From the NCBI RefSeq assembly GCF_004363075.1, contig NZ_SNYN01000001.1:161847-225846 (forward strand): DNA of 64,000 bases, written 5' to 3'. The notes under the pieces were generated by a model. That model saw only the letters and a program-made list of their open reading frames with translations. It ran no database searches and was not told the DNA's origin. This stretch comes from Actinorugispora endophytica (lineage in GTDB: Bacteria > Actinomycetota > Actinomycetes > Streptosporangiales > Streptosporangiaceae). Below are positions 45,635-55,173 of the stretch, piece after piece. Positions within the stretch are counted from its first letter, which is position 1. The number at the start of each line of letters is the position of its first letter. The position numbers and the translations under genes are program-made.

Positions 45635-45773
45635 TTCTCCAGGGCGGTGGCGCGCTTCGGGCCGCGCGGGGTGGGAGGAAGCCTCCGGGGACGCGTCCGG
45701 GGCCCTCTGAGGCCGCCTGGAGCCGCGTGAGGGTGCGCGGCGCCCCGGCGCCGTCTCCCGGGGCGCCGCGCGC

Positions 45774-47552
45774 TCACTCCCCGAGCTTCTCGGCCTCGGT
45801 GAGCCAGACCTCCTCGAGCCCGTCCTTCTCCGCGGTGAGCGCCTTGAGTTCGGCGTCGAGGTCGGCCAGGCGCGTGTAGTCCTCGGCCGCCTCCGCCATC
45901 AGGGCGTGCAGTTCGGTCTCGCGCGCGCCGATCCGCTCGATGCGGCGCTCGACGCGCTGCATCTCCTTCTGCACCGCGCGGCGCTCCGCCGCCGACAGCC
46001 CGGGGGCGGCCTCCTCGGCCGCGGGCCGCTGCTCGCCGGTCCGGGCCTGGGGCACCCGTCCGCCGTCGTCGGCGGCCGCGAGCCGGTCCAGGTACTCGTC
46101 CACGCCGCCGGGCAGGTGCCGCATGGCGCGGTCGCCGAGCAGCGCGAACACCCGGTCGCACATCCGCTCCAGGAAGTACCGGTCGTGGCTGACCAGCACC
46201 AGCGATCCGGGCCAGCCGTCGAGCAGGTCCTCCAGCTCGGTCAGCGTCTCGATGTCCAGGTCGTTGGTGGGCTCGTCCAGGAGCAGCACGTTGGGCTCGC
46301 TCATGAGCAGCCGGAGCATCTGCAGGCGGCGGCGCTCGCCTCCGGACAGGTCGCCGACGGGCGTCCACTGGCGGTCGCCGCGGAAGCCGAAGCGCTCCAG
46401 CATCTGGCCGGCGGAGTACTCCTTCTTGCCGATGGTGACGTGCTCGCGGATCTCCGTGACCGCTTCCAGGGGGCGGGCGCCGGCGTCGAGCTCGGTGAGG
46501 TTCTGCGAGAGGTGGCCGAGGTTGACGGTCTTGCCGCGCCGCACGTGTCCGGCGTCGGGTTCGCGCTCCCCGGCGAGCAGGCGCAGCAGCGTGGTCTTCC
46601 CGGACCCGTTCACCCCGACGAGGCCGACCCGCTCCCCGGGGCCGAGCTGCCAGGTGAGGCGCTCCAGCAGGGTGTTGTCACCGGCCCGGAGGGTGACGTC
46701 CTTGAGGTCGACGACCGTCTTGCCCAGCCGCGAACTGGCGAAGCGGACCAGTTCCACGGTGTCGCGCACGGGCGGCTCGTCGGCGATGAGCGCGTTCGCG
46801 GCGTCGATGCGGAACTTGGGCTTGGAGGTGCGGGCGGGCGGGCCGCGGCGCAGCCAGGCCAGCTCCTTGCGCATGAGGTTCTGGCGGCGCTCCTCGGTGG
46901 CCTGGGCCAGCCGCTGGCGTTCGGCCTTGGCCAGCACGTAGGCGGCGTACCCGCCCTCGTAGCGCTCGACCCGGCCGTCCACGACCTCCCAGGTGCGGTT
47001 GGTGACGGCGTCCAGGAACCAGCGGTCGTGGGTGACCACGACGAGGGCTTCGCGGCGGCCCCTGACGTGCTCGGCGAGCCAGGCGATGCCCTCGATGTCG
47101 AGGTGGTTGGTGGGCTCGTCCAGGATGATCAGGTCGTGGGTCTCGATGAGCATCCGGGCCAGGCCGGCGCGGCGGCGCTCGCCGCCGGACAGCCCCGACA
47201 TGGAGGCGTCCAGGTCCCAGCCGGACAGCAGGCCGCGCAGCACGTCGCGGACCCGGGCGTCACCGGCCCATTCGTGTTCGGCGCGCTCGCCCAGCACGAA
47301 GTCGCCGACGGTGGTCTCGGGGAAGCTGTCGCGCTGGTGCAGGAAGCCGACGCGCAGGCCCCGGGTGTGGATCACCCGCCCGGAGTCGGGTTCGGTCCGG
47401 GTGGCCAGGAGGGACACGAGGGTGGACTTGCCGCCGCCGTTGCGGCCCACGACGCCGATCCGGTCGCCCTCGTCGATCCCGAGCGAGATCGAGTCCAGGA
47501 GGACCAGTGGGCCGTACGCCAGCGAGACGTCTTGAAGGTTGACGAGGTTCAT
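45774..47552 (-). CDS. ABC-F family ATPase (Uup-like)
   Basis: A 592-residue soluble protein with two ABC domains and no membrane segment. First domain: GRNGGGKST, LSGGERRRAGL, ILDEPTNHLD. The linker of about 80 residues (AERQRLAQATEERRQNLMR) is the P-site tRNA interaction motif. The second domain has GVNGSGKTT, LSGGERRRLQM and LLDEPTNDLD, and a C-terminal coiled coil (about 525-592) follows. ABC-F proteins act on ribosomes, rescuing stalls or conferring antibiotic protection; the C-terminal coil points to Uup. ATG 47552 fits. An ABC-F gene beside ispE is common in actinomycetes, but here a soxR/transketolase block intervenes. Confidence 0.9.
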   Translation of the reverse strand: MNLVNLQDVSLAYGPLVLLDSISLGIDEGDRIGVVGRNGGGKSTLVSLLATRTEPDSGRVIHTRGLRVGFLHQRDSFPETTVGDFVLGERAEHEWAGDARVRDVLRGLLSGWDLDASMSGLSGGERRRAGLARMLIETHDLIILDEPTNHLDIEGIAWLAEHVRGRREALVVVTHDRWFLDAVTNRTWEVVDGRVERYEGGYAAYVLAKAERQRLAQATEERRQNLMRKELAWLRRGPPARTSKPKFRIDAANALIADEPPVRDTVELVRFASSRLGKTVVDLKDVTLRAGDNTLLERLTWQLGPGERVGLVGVNGSGKTTLLRLLAGEREPDAGHVRRGKTVNLGHLSQNLTELDAGARPLEAVTEIREHVTIGKKEYSAGQMLERFGFRGDRQWTPVGDLSGGERRRLQMLRLLMSEPNVLLLDEPTNDLDIETLTELEDLLDGWPGSLVLVSHDRYFLERMCDRVFALLGDRAMRHLPGGVDEYLDRLAAADDGGRVPQARTGEQRPAAEEAAPGLSAAERRAVQKEMQRVERRIERIGARETELHALMAEAAEDYTRLADLDAELKALTAEKDGLEEVWLTEAEKLGE

Positions 47553-47600
47553 CACCACCCATTGTCGCGGTTGCCGGGCACTGCGGCGAACGGCCGCTCC

Positions 47601-48539
47601 TCAGGCGAGGAAGAACCCCCGCGCGCTGGCGGCGATGCCCTCGGCGTCGAGGCCGTGCGCCCGGTCGTGGTCCTCGGGGGCGCCGTAGCCGCGCACCTCG
47701 CGGTCGCGGGTGACGCCGAGGCCGAGCTGGCGGTGGCGGCGGTCGGCGAGCGCCTCGGCGATCTCGTGGGCGGAGGTTCCGCGCAGGTACGGCTCGACGA
47801 TCATGACGTCGGCGTGCGCGGCCGCGGCGGCGATCCGGTTGAGCCCGGCGCGGTCGAAGGGGCGGACGGTGGCGAGGTAGGCGACGGTGACGTCGAGCCC
47901 CTCGGTCGCGGCCAGGACCCGGTCGAGCACGGGGCCCACGGCGACGACGGTGCCCAGGGCCCGGCGCGACCCGGCCCGGATGACGACCATGCCCTGCCCG
48001 ACGGGACGGGCGGCGGCGTTGCCCCGGGTGGACAGCCGAAGGTAGACGCGGTCGTCGCCGTCGAGGGCCGGGCCGAGCAGCCGCCGGGCCTCGGCGGCGT
48101 GGCCGGGCACGTGCACGGTCCAGCCGGGCAGGGTGTCGAAGAGGGCGACGTCGCCGGGGGCCATGTGGGTGCGGCCCATCCCGGAACCGTCGTAGGAGGC
48201 GCCCACGCTGGCCAGGACCGCCCCGACGCCCTGGTGGCCCAGGTCCAGTTTGATCTGCTCGAACGCGCGCTCGACGAGGAACGGCGCGTAGGTGTGCACG
48301 ACGGGGCGCATCCCGGTGAGGGCCATGCCTCCGGCGACGCCCATCATGAGCTGCTCCCGGATGCCGACGTTGACGACCCGGCCGGGATGGCGGGAGGCCG
48401 CGCGGGCGAACAGGTCGGCGGAGATGTCCGCGAGCACGACGGCCAGGCGCGGGTCGGTGTCGAGCCGGGCGTTGACGGTGTCGGCGAAGGCCTCGCGCAT
48501 GCGCTGGACGGTGGTGGTCTCGGGGGCGAGGACGGTCAT
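47601..48539 (-). CDS. Transketolase-like protein, C-terminal subunit
   Basis: A 312-residue protein covering the pyrimidine-binding and C-terminal domains of transketolase. The catalytic glutamate is in NVGIREQLMMGVAGGMAL, and TYAPFLVERAFEQIKLDLGHQG and SVGASYDGSGMGRTHM follow. It needs the N-terminal half, encoded 3 bp upstream, to bind thiamine diphosphate. Split transketolases occur in archaea and some actinobacteria and may act on specialised sugars rather than the pentose phosphate pathway. This pair is probably SoxR-controlled. Confidence 0.88.
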   Translation of the reverse strand: MTVLAPETTTVQRMREAFADTVNARLDTDPRLAVVLADISADLFARAASRHPGRVVNVGIREQLMMGVAGGMALTGMRPVVHTYAPFLVERAFEQIKLDLGHQGVGAVLASVGASYDGSGMGRTHMAPGDVALFDTLPGWTVHVPGHAAEARRLLGPALDGDDRVYLRLSTRGNAAARPVGQGMVVIRAGSRRALGTVVAVGPVLDRVLAATEGLDVTVAYLATVRPFDRAGLNRIAAAAAHADVMIVEPYLRGTSAHEIAEALADRRHRQLGLGVTRDREVRGYGAPEDHDRAHGLDAEGIAASARGFFLA

Positions 48540-48542
48540 CGG

Positions 48543-49235
48543 CTACTCCTTGGGTGCGACGCGCGCGACGACGGCGAGCGGGCGGCCTGGGTGGGGTGCG
48601 GTCAGGGCGTCGTGCAGGGCGCCGTGGTCGCGGCCGTTGACGGTGCGGGCGGCCCAGCCCTCGCGGGCGAAGCGGTCCCCGATGCCGCCGGGCCAGCCCA
48701 GGGAGGCGGACTGGTTGTCGACGACCACGGTGGTCAGGGAGTCCAGGCCCATCCGGGCCGCGGCGGCGACGGCCTCGTGGTTGCTGCCCTCGTCGAGTTC
48801 GGCGTCGCCGAGCAGGACGACGACGCGGGGTCCGGTGCGGCCCTGGGCGCGCAGGCCCAGCGCGGTGCCCACCCCCAGTCCGAGGCCGTGGCCGAGGGAG
48901 CCGCTGCCGATCTCGACGCCCGGGACGAGGGTGCGGTCGGGGTGGTGGCCCAGCGGCGAGTCGAACTCGCCCCAGCGGCGCAGCTCACCGACGTCGATGA
49001 AGCCCTTGGCGGCCAGGATCGCGTAGTAGGCGGCGGGCCCGTGCCCCTTGGACAGCAGGAAGCGGTCGCGGTCGGGGTGGTCGGCGGTCTCCGGGGTGAC
49101 GTCGAGGATCCGGTCGTAGAGCACCCAGAGCACGTCGAGGGTGGAGACCGCGGCCGCCTGGTGCTTCTCGTCCCCGGTGAGCAGTCCGATGAGCGCCGGG
49201 AGGTCGGCGTACCTGGAAAGGGTTCTGGTCGGCAT
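48543..49235 (-). CDS. Transketolase-like protein, N-terminal (TPP-binding) subunit
   Basis: A 230-residue subunit binding the diphosphate of thiamine diphosphate. The motif GDAELDEGSNHEA ... VVVDNQ corresponds to GDG-(X)n-N, and FLLSKGHGPAAYYAILA and GSLGHGLGLGVGTALGL are transketolase signatures. ATG 49235 has no ribosome site. The SoxR-type -10 (49242-49247) ends six bases before it, so the transcript is probably leaderless and this start is supported. It is divergent from soxR and 3 bp upstream of the second subunit. Confidence 0.88.
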   Translation of the reverse strand: MPTRTLSRYADLPALIGLLTGDEKHQAAAVSTLDVLWVLYDRILDVTPETADHPDRDRFLLSKGHGPAAYYAILAAKGFIDVGELRRWGEFDSPLGHHPDRTLVPGVEIGSGSLGHGLGLGVGTALGLRAQGRTGPRVVVLLGDAELDEGSNHEAVAAAARMGLDSLTTVVVDNQSASLGWPGGIGDRFAREGWAARTVNGRDHGALHDALTAPHPGRPLAVVARVAPKE

Positions 49236-49241
49236 GCGACC

Positions 49242-49272
49242 AGTGTCGGACTTCAAGTTAACTTGAGGTCAA
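49242..49272 (-). promoter_or_regulatory. SoxR-controlled promoter of the transketolase pair
   Basis: Minus strand: -35 TTGACC (49272-49267), a 19-nt spacer and -10 GACACT (49247-49242). The spacer holds most of CTTCAAGTTAACTTGAGG (plus, 49251-49268), one base from a perfect SoxR box. A 19-nt spacer is the hallmark of MerR-family activated promoters. Confidence 0.82.
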
Positions 49273-49301
49273 CCGGAACGAAACGAGGAGAGTTGAGTGA
49301 C

Positions 49302-49763
49302 ATGAGCCACCTTCCGATCCGACTCACCATCGGCCAGCTCGCCGAACGAAGCGGGGTCGCGCACAGCGCGCTGCGCTTCTACGAGGAGCGGGGGCTGATC
49401 CGCTCGGAGCGCACGGCGGGCAACCAGCGCCGCTACCACCGCAGCACGCTGCGCCGCCTGGCGTTCGTCTCGGCCGCCCAGAGGGTGGGCCTGACCCTCG
49501 GCCAGATCCACGCCGCGCTGGCCACCCTCCCCGACGAGCGCACCCCGACCGTCGAGGACTGGGCGCGGCTGTCCGGCGAGTGGCGGTCCGAGCTCGACAC
49601 CCGCATCGACGCCCTCCAGCGGCTGCGGGACCGGCTGACCTCGTGCATCGGCTGCGGCTGCCTGTCACTGAAATCGTGCGGACTGCGCAACGACGACGAC
49701 GCCATGGCCTCCCTGGGCCCGGGCGCCCCCCTCCTCAAACCGGTCCGCGAGGGCGGCGTCTGA
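49302..49763 (+). CDS. soxR: SoxR redox-sensing regulator
   Basis: A 153-residue MerR-family protein. The HTH is LTIGQLAERSGVAHSALRFYE, then the dimer helix and the [2Fe-2S] motif CIGCGCLSLKSC (C115, C118, C120, C126), which is diagnostic of SoxR. The cluster is oxidised by redox-active molecules, turning the protein into an activator. In actinomycetes SoxR usually answers secreted redox-active metabolites such as actinorhodin. The SoxR box next to it serves the divergent transketolase pair. GAGGAG is 11 bases before ATG 49302. Confidence 0.94.
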   Translation: MSHLPIRLTIGQLAERSGVAHSALRFYEERGLIRSERTAGNQRRYHRSTLRRLAFVSAAQRVGLTLGQIHAALATLPDERTPTVEDWARLSGEWRSELDTRIDALQRLRDRLTSCIGCGCLSLKSCGLRNDDDAMASLGPGAPLLKPVREGGV

Positions 49764-49797
49764 CGGGCCGTCGTCGGACGGCCCCGGCCACCGCCCG

Positions 49798-50724
49798 TCA
49801 GGACCGTCCGACGACGACGGCCCCCTGGACCGGCCCGTGGGCCACGACGGTCTCGGCGCACTCCTCGGACTCCAGCAGGGCCGCGGCGAGCTCGCGCGCG
49901 CGGGGCGCGGATTCGGCGAGGAAGGCGCAGGTCGGCCCGGAGCCGGACACGATCGCGCCGAGGGCTCCGGCCTCCCTTCCGGCGGCGATGGTGGCGGCCA
50001 GTCCCGGCCTCAGCGAGAAGGAGGCCCGTTGCAGGTCGTTGGCGAGCGCCGCGCCGAGCCGGTGCGCGTCGCCGTCGGCGAGCGCGGCCGCCAGCTCCCG
50101 GTCCGGCTCCGGCTCCGGCGCGTCCGGGCGCAGCCGGTCGTACTCGGCGAAGACCGCCGCTGTGGACAGGCCGCCCTCGGCGAGGGCGAAGACCCAGTGG
50201 AAGGTCCCGTTCCCGGCGGCGGGGGTCAGCCGCTCGCCGCGCCCGGTGCCGACCGCGGTCCCGCCCAGCAGCGGGAACGGGACGTCGCTGCCGAGCTCCG
50301 CCGCGAGTTCGACGAGCCGTGCCGTCGGGACCCCGGTCCCCCAGAGCGCGTCGCACGCCACCAGCGCGGCGGCCGCGTCCGCGCTGCCCCCGGCCATCCC
50401 CCCCGCCACCGGGATGGCCTTGTGGAGGTGGACGCGGACGCCGGTGCGCACCCCGGTCTCGCGGGCGAGCAGCGCGACGGCGCGGGCGGCGAGGTTGCCG
50501 TGGTCCAGCGGGACGCCCGCGGTCCGGGAAGGGCGGTCCCCGGTCGCGGTCAGCACGGCCGAACCCGGTTTTGCGTCGGGCGCTCCGTGTGTGACGGTAA
50601 CCTCGTCGAAGAGCGAGACGGCGTGGAAGACGTTGACCAGGTCGTGGTAGCCGTCATCACGGGCGGGCCCGACCGCGAGCTGGAGGTTGACCTTCGCGGG
50701 CACCCGTACGGTTACGGTGTTCAT
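49798..50724 (-). CDS. ispE: 4-diphosphocytidyl-2-C-methyl-D-erythritol kinase
   Basis: A 308-residue GHMP kinase of the MEP isoprenoid pathway. The ATP loop is PVAGGMAGGSADAAAAL, the N-terminus RVPAKVNLQL is family-specific, and GAIVSGSGPTCAFL is the C-terminal motif. ATG 50724 and GTG 50733 are both possible; neither has a clear ribosome site. ispE normally follows rpfB and ksgA directly, but here a kinase gene on the opposite strand lies between. Its 3' end shares an imperfect 17-bp inverted repeat with the end of soxR (49765-49823), a likely shared terminator. Confidence 0.93.
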   Translation of the reverse strand: MNTVTVRVPAKVNLQLAVGPARDDGYHDLVNVFHAVSLFDEVTVTHGAPDAKPGSAVLTATGDRPSRTAGVPLDHGNLAARAVALLARETGVRTGVRVHLHKAIPVAGGMAGGSADAAAALVACDALWGTGVPTARLVELAAELGSDVPFPLLGGTAVGTGRGERLTPAAGNGTFHWVFALAEGGLSTAAVFAEYDRLRPDAPEPEPDRELAAALADGDAHRLGAALANDLQRASFSLRPGLAATIAAGREAGALGAIVSGSGPTCAFLAESAPRARELAAALLESEECAETVVAHGPVQGAVVVGRS

Positions 50725-50971
50725 AGCGGTCACGATTCATAGATCGTAAGGGAAACCCCACCTCTGTGAACCCGTGCACCCGGTATGCGACTCTTGTACG
50801 GTTCATACGTCGCGCTCAGGATGCATCGACGCGTCAACAGCGAACCCGCTCCGCTGGCGTCACTTTCGTTGCCACATTAGGACTCGATGGCCCGTGCGGG
50901 TGGGTATCGGGACAGATTCCCCGCTACCTTTGGGGCCAAGACGGAGTTTGGACACCGTCGGGGAGGGTCGC

Positions 50972-52873
50972 TTGCCGTCGGATGGGCTCCCGAAGAACCT
51001 TGAACCGCTGGCCGCCGGAGATCCGGCCACCATCGGTCCTTACATGCTGGCCGGACGCCTGGGCAGCGGAGGAATGGGAACGGTCTACCTCGGCCGTTCC
51101 GCTGAGAAGGGCAGCCATGTAGCGATCAAGGTCATCCGCCCGGAGCTGGCGTTCGACGAGGCCACCCGCGCGCGTTTCCGCGACGAGATGGAGAACGCCC
51201 GGCGGGTCGCCTCCTTCTGCACGGCCAAGGTGCTCGACCACGGCACCTTCGAGAACCGGCCGTACATGGTCACCGAGTACATCGCCGGGACCGCGCTGGC
51301 CGAGCACATCGCCAAGAACGGGCCGCTGGACTCCAGCACGCTGCACGGCTTCGCCCTGGGCGTGGCCGCGGCGCTGGCCGCCATCCACAAGGCGGGGCTC
51401 GTGCACCGCGACCTCAAACCGGCGAACGTGCTGCTGTCGCTGTCGGGGCCCCGGGTGATCGACTTCGGCATCGCCCGCGCCCTCAACACCGTCACCAACC
51501 ACACCCAGACCGGCATCGTGATGGGCAGCCCGGGGTGGATGGCGCCCGAGCAGCTACTCGAGGAGAAGGTCACCACCAAGGCCGACATCTTCGCGTGGGG
51601 CTGCCTGGTCGCCTTCGCGGGCAACGGCACCCACCCGTTCGGCAACGGCGACGCCATGGCGCTGGGCAAGCGGATGCTGTTCGCCGAGCCCGTCATCGGC
51701 GACCTGGACAGTCCGCTGGACCGGCTGGTCGCCAAGGCGCTGGCCAAGGAGCCCGAACGCCGGCCCAGCGCGCAGGAGCTGCTCCTGGAGCTGGCGGGCG
51801 GCTCCGAGGACAACGACGCCGGCGACGCCAACGACATGGTCAGCCACGCGCTGCACCAGTCGTGGCGGCCGAACCTGCCTCCGGGCCCTCCGGGGTACCC
51901 GCCGCAGGGCCATCCCCCGGGCGCGCACCAGACGCTGACCGGCATGCGGCACCCGCAGGCCCCGCCGCACCCCGGCCAGGGGCCGGTCTCCCCCCAGCAG
52001 CCCTACCCGCAGGGGCCTCCCTCGTCGATGCGCCCGCCCGCGGCGGGCGGCCAGGGGCCGCCCCAGCAGCACCAGGGCCAGGGCAGGCCCCTGCCGCAGC
52101 GGCCCCAGCAGTCCCCGCCCCAGCCTCCGCACCACACCGGGCAGTTCCCGGTCGTGCCGCCGCACGGCTCGGGCGGGGGGCAGCAGCCGCCCGGCCCGCC
52201 GCGCCAGGCCCCCACGGGTTCGCACCCGCAGGCCCGGCCGTACGTTCCGCCGAGTCCGCTCGCTCCGCACAACCCCCTGCGGCCGGACACCCGCCGGTCC
52301 CGGATGGTCGTGACCGCCGCGATCATCGGGGCGGTGGTGCTGATCCTGCTCTTCAGCCTGTTCGCCGTGGTGGCCGCCAACGGCCGCCTCTCCCTGTTCG
52401 GCGACGACGCGCCGCAGGGCGACCAGCAGGAGCAGCCCGTCGACCCCAAGGAGTCCGAGGAGCCGGGCTCCCAGGCCGTGCCGGACGAGGCGATCCACAC
52501 CGACAACCGGATGGAGTTCCGCATCCAGCCGATGGAGTGCGCGTCGGAGTTCGGGGGCGTGGAGTCCCCGGAGGGCCACCAGTACTGCGTGTTCCCGGTG
52601 AGCGTGCGGAACATCTCGGGCGTGCCGCTGGACTTCCGGCCGGTGGACCAGACCCTGGGCTACGAGGACCTCGGCCCCGACACCCCCGCCGAGAGCTCCG
52701 TCGGGGGCGACGACGACGAGCTCCTCTGGGGGACCGTCGAGGAGAACGGAACCCGCCGGGGGCACCTCGTCTTCGCCGTCCCCAACGGGCGCGAGCCCAC
52801 CCTCCTGACGCTGCGGGGCGCCTCGCACAGCTCGGGCGTCGACATCGAGCTGCTCGAAGGCCAGCCCGCCTGA
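50972..52873 (+). CDS. Transmembrane Ser/Thr protein kinase
   Basis: A 633-residue Hanks-type kinase. Kinase domain about 18-285: GSGGMGTVYLG loop, K53 in VAIKVI, HRDLKPANVL (D147), DFGIA (D164) and a MAPEQ segment. A Pro/Gln/Gly-rich linker (about 300-440) leads to one transmembrane helix (about 445-470). An extracellular domain of about 150 residues follows, with MECASEFGGVESPEGHQYCVF and PVSVRNISGVPLDF, resembling the DUF4352 immunoglobulin-like fold. The TTG start at 50972 has GGGAGGG close upstream. No PASTA repeats are present, so the ligand is not obviously peptidoglycan. Confidence 0.92.
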   Translation: MPSDGLPKNLEPLAAGDPATIGPYMLAGRLGSGGMGTVYLGRSAEKGSHVAIKVIRPELAFDEATRARFRDEMENARRVASFCTAKVLDHGTFENRPYMVTEYIAGTALAEHIAKNGPLDSSTLHGFALGVAAALAAIHKAGLVHRDLKPANVLLSLSGPRVIDFGIARALNTVTNHTQTGIVMGSPGWMAPEQLLEEKVTTKADIFAWGCLVAFAGNGTHPFGNGDAMALGKRMLFAEPVIGDLDSPLDRLVAKALAKEPERRPSAQELLLELAGGSEDNDAGDANDMVSHALHQSWRPNLPPGPPGYPPQGHPPGAHQTLTGMRHPQAPPHPGQGPVSPQQPYPQGPPSSMRPPAAGGQGPPQQHQGQGRPLPQRPQQSPPQPPHHTGQFPVVPPHGSGGGQQPPGPPRQAPTGSHPQARPYVPPSPLAPHNPLRPDTRRSRMVVTAAIIGAVVLILLFSLFAVVAANGRLSLFGDDAPQGDQQEQPVDPKESEEPGSQAVPDEAIHTDNRMEFRIQPMECASEFGGVESPEGHQYCVFPVSVRNISGVPLDFRPVDQTLGYEDLGPDTPAESSVGGDDDELLWGTVEENGTRRGHLVFAVPNGREPTLLTLRGASHSSGVDIELLEGQPA

Positions 52874-52970
52874 CGCCCGGACCGCCGCCCCGGAAGCGTG
52901 GTCCGGCGGGAGGCGGAGAGCGGGCCGGCTGGAAACCCTTCCGCCGGCGCTCCTCGCGCTACCCAGCGGC

Positions 52971-53828
52971 TCAGGGGCGGTGCTCGGCGATCCGGGCGAA
53001 GGCCGACACCTCCAGCGCCTCCCCGCGCGTCCTGGGGTCCACTCCGGCGGCGCGCAGGGCCGTCTCGGCGGCGGGCGCCGAGCCCGCCCATCCGGCCAGG
53101 GCCGCGCGCAGGGTCTTGCGGCGCTGGGCGAAGGCGGCGTCCACGACGGCGAAGACCTCCTCCCGGGTGGCCCTGGTCTCGGGAGCGGGCCTGCGGCGCA
53201 GCGCCACGAGCCCCGAGTCGACGTTGGGGGCGGGCCAGAACACGTTGCGGCCGATGGCCCCGGCCCGCCTCACCTCGGCGTACCAGGCGGCCTTGACCGA
53301 CGGCCCGCCGTAGACGCGTCCGCCGGGATCGGCGGCGAGCCGGTCGGCGACTTCCGACTGCACCATGACCAGGCCGCGCTCCAGCGAGGACAGCCGTTCG
53401 AGCAGGTGCAGCACGACGGGGACGGCCACGTTGTAGGGCAGGTTCGCGACCAGCGCGGTCGGCGGCGGGCCCGGCAGCTCGGTGATCCGCATGGCGTCGG
53501 CGGTCACCACCTCCAACCGTTCGGCCAGGCCGGGGGCGTGCTCGGCGACGGTCCCGGGGAGCGCGGCGGCCAGCTTGGGGTCGATCTCCACCGCGGTCAC
53601 CCGGCGCACGTGCGGCAGCAGCGCCAGGGTGAGCGAGCCGAGCCCGGGGCCGACCTCGACGACCACGTCGTCGGCGCCGACCTGGGAGGTGCGCACGATC
53701 CGGCGCACGGTCCCGGCGTCGATGACGAAGTTCTGGCCGAGCGTCTTGGTGGGGCGCACCCCCAGCCGCTCGGAGAGGCGTCGTACGTCGGCGGGGGTGA
53801 GCAGGCGGGCGCTGTCGGATTCGGTCAC
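52971..53828 (-). CDS. rsmA: 16S rRNA adenine dimethyltransferase
   Basis: A 285-residue KsgA/RsmA, dimethylating two adjacent adenines in helix 45 of 16S rRNA during ribosome maturation. SAM-binding [12 protein letters not shown] (about 57-68), the catalytic NLPYN (128-132) and [13 protein letters not shown] at the start are present. GTG 53828 is assigned with a weak ribosome site. It is downstream of rpfB in the same direction, separated by two tandem hairpins. Confidence 0.96.
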   Translation of the reverse strand: MTESDSARLLTPADVRRLSERLGVRPTKTLGQNFVIDAGTVRRIVRTSQVGADDVVVEVGPGLGSLTLALLPHVRRVTAVEIDPKLAAALPGTVAEHAPGLAERLEVVTADAMRITELPGPPPTALVANLPYNVAVPVVLHLLERLSSLERGLVMVQSEVADRLAADPGGRVYGGPSVKAAWYAEVRRAGAIGRNVFWPAPNVDSGLVALRRRPAPETRATREEVFAVVDAAFAQRRKTLRAALAGWAGSAPAAETALRAAGVDPRTRGEALEVSAFARIAEHRP

Positions 53829-53843
53829 CCGCCTATTTTGGCA

Positions 53844-53902
53844 GGCCGGGCGAGACGCGCCGCCCGGCCCGCGCCCGGGGCCCTCCCGGGGAGGGCCCCG
53901 GG
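53844..53902 (-). terminator. Two tandem hairpins between rpfB and rsmA
   Basis: The first (53874-53902) has a perfect 12-bp stem CCCGGGGCCCTC, starting 2 bp after the rpfB stop codon. The second (53844-53869) has a 9-bp stem GGCCGGGCG. Together they should strongly limit readthrough into rsmA, which would then need its own promoter. Confidence 0.72.
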
Positions 53903-53904
53903 GG

Positions 53905-55173
53905 TCACTCGAACAGGTGCACTCCGCAGTGGGGCCACTGGCTCTGCCAGTTGCCGCCGACCATGTTGTAGAGCTTCTTGGCGCGCATGGTCTGCTCGTC
54001 GGGGCTGGCCTCGCTGGGCAGGCCGGTGCCTCCGGCGGACTGCCAGGTGGCCATCGAGAACTGGTAGAGGCCGTAGTAGCCGCCCGCGGAGTTGACCGCG
54101 GCGGGGTTGCCGCCCGACTCGCACTCGGCGAGTCCCGCCCAGTTGAGGGTGTCGGCCTCGCCGCCCACGTTCGGGTCGACCTCGGGCTCCTTGGTGCCGA
54201 TCTCGGTGACGCCGTCCACCGGCTCCTTGACGACCTCTTCGGAGATCACGTACTCGACCTCCTCGCCCTCCTGGAGGACCCGGCCGTAGGTGACCTCCTT
54301 GACGCCGTCCACGGGCTCGGTGACGACGTTCGTCTCGCCCTCGGGCAGCTCGGGGTTCTCCCGCTCCTCGACCTCGGCCTCGATCGGGACCTCCCTCGTC
54401 TCGGGCTCGCCGATCAGCTGCATGACCTCGATCACCATGCCGTTGGCGGGCTCCTCGTCCAGGCCGGGGTCGACGGCGTCGTGCTCGCCGAGTTCGATGC
54501 CGCTGGCCTCGAGCACCCCGGCGACCGTGGGCGCGTTGGTGTGCAGCTCCGTGCGGACCTGGTCGCGTACGACGACGACGTGCCGGGGGGTGCGGACGTC
54601 CACGGCGAGCCCGTCGACGGGGACGGGGGTGGTGGGCGCCACGGACAGGGTGAGCGAGTCCGCGTCCATACCCAGCTGGTCGAGCGCCTCGCCGACGGTG
54701 AGGGCGGTGACCCAGTGGGTGGCGGCCTCCTCGCCGTCGACGGCGAGGGTGAACTCGCGGCCGGTGCGCACCAGCACCTGGTCGCCGCTGCCGAGCTCGG
54801 TGGCGACCCCGGGCGCCACGGCGTCGCGTTCGCCGAGGGTGACGCCCTCGGCGTCGAGGACGTCCTGGACGGTCCCGCCGAAGGTGTGCACGGTGCGGCT
54901 CTCCCCGTCCACGGACAGGGTGACGCGCTTGTCCAGCGCGAACGCGGTGCCGCCGCCGGCCAGGACCACGACCGCCACGATCGCGCCGACCAGGACCGCG
55001 CCGCGCGAGCGGGGCAGGGCGATCCGGGGCCGCGCGAGCTTCGGGAGGCCCGGCAGGGCCGGACCCTTCTTCGCGGATCTGCGGCGCCGGTGCCCGTGTG
55101 TGGCCGGCTGCGGGCCTGGGGTGGCCGTGTGCCGGGTGGGGGGACCGCCTGGACCAGAAGACCGGGTACGCAC
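53905..55173 (-). CDS. Resuscitation-promoting factor (RpfB type)
   Basis: A 422-residue exported protein. After a basic Pro-rich N-terminus, one hydrophobic segment (about 59-80) anchors it. Three DUF348 ubiquitin-like modules follow (starting near [17 protein letters not shown]), then a G5 domain ([15 protein letters not shown] to YVISEEV). The C-terminal transglycosylase-like Rpf domain reads [21 protein letters not shown], with catalytic glutamate in ECESGG, then [12 protein letters not shown]. Rpf proteins cleave peptidoglycan and wake dormant cells or spores. GTG 55173 has GAAGG upstream. No c-di-AMP (ydaO) riboswitch, often found before rpf genes, is evident. Confidence 0.93.
   Translation of the reverse strand: MRTRSSGPGGPPTRHTATPGPQPATHGHRRRRSAKKGPALPGLPKLARPRIALPRSRGAVLVGAIVAVVVLAGGGTAFALDKRVTLSVDGESRTVHTFGGTVQDVLDAEGVTLGERDAVAPGVATELGSGDQVLVRTGREFTLAVDGEEAATHWVTALTVGEALDQLGMDADSLTLSVAPTTPVPVDGLAVDVRTPRHVVVVRDQVRTELHTNAPTVAGVLEASGIELGEHDAVDPGLDEEPANGMVIEVMQLIGEPETREVPIEAEVEERENPELPEGETNVVTEPVDGVKEVTYGRVLQEGEEVEYVISEEVVKEPVDGVTEIGTKEPEVDPNVGGEADTLNWAGLAECESGGNPAAVNSAGGYYGLYQFSMATWQSAGGTGLPSEASPDEQTMRAKKLYNMVGGNWQSQWPHCGVHLFE

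Noticed and set aside
45906..49763. A 1285-codon open frame ending in the soxR sequence
   Set aside because: Only the last 153 codons (from 49302) are SoxR. The rest is antisense to the ABC-F and transketolase genes.
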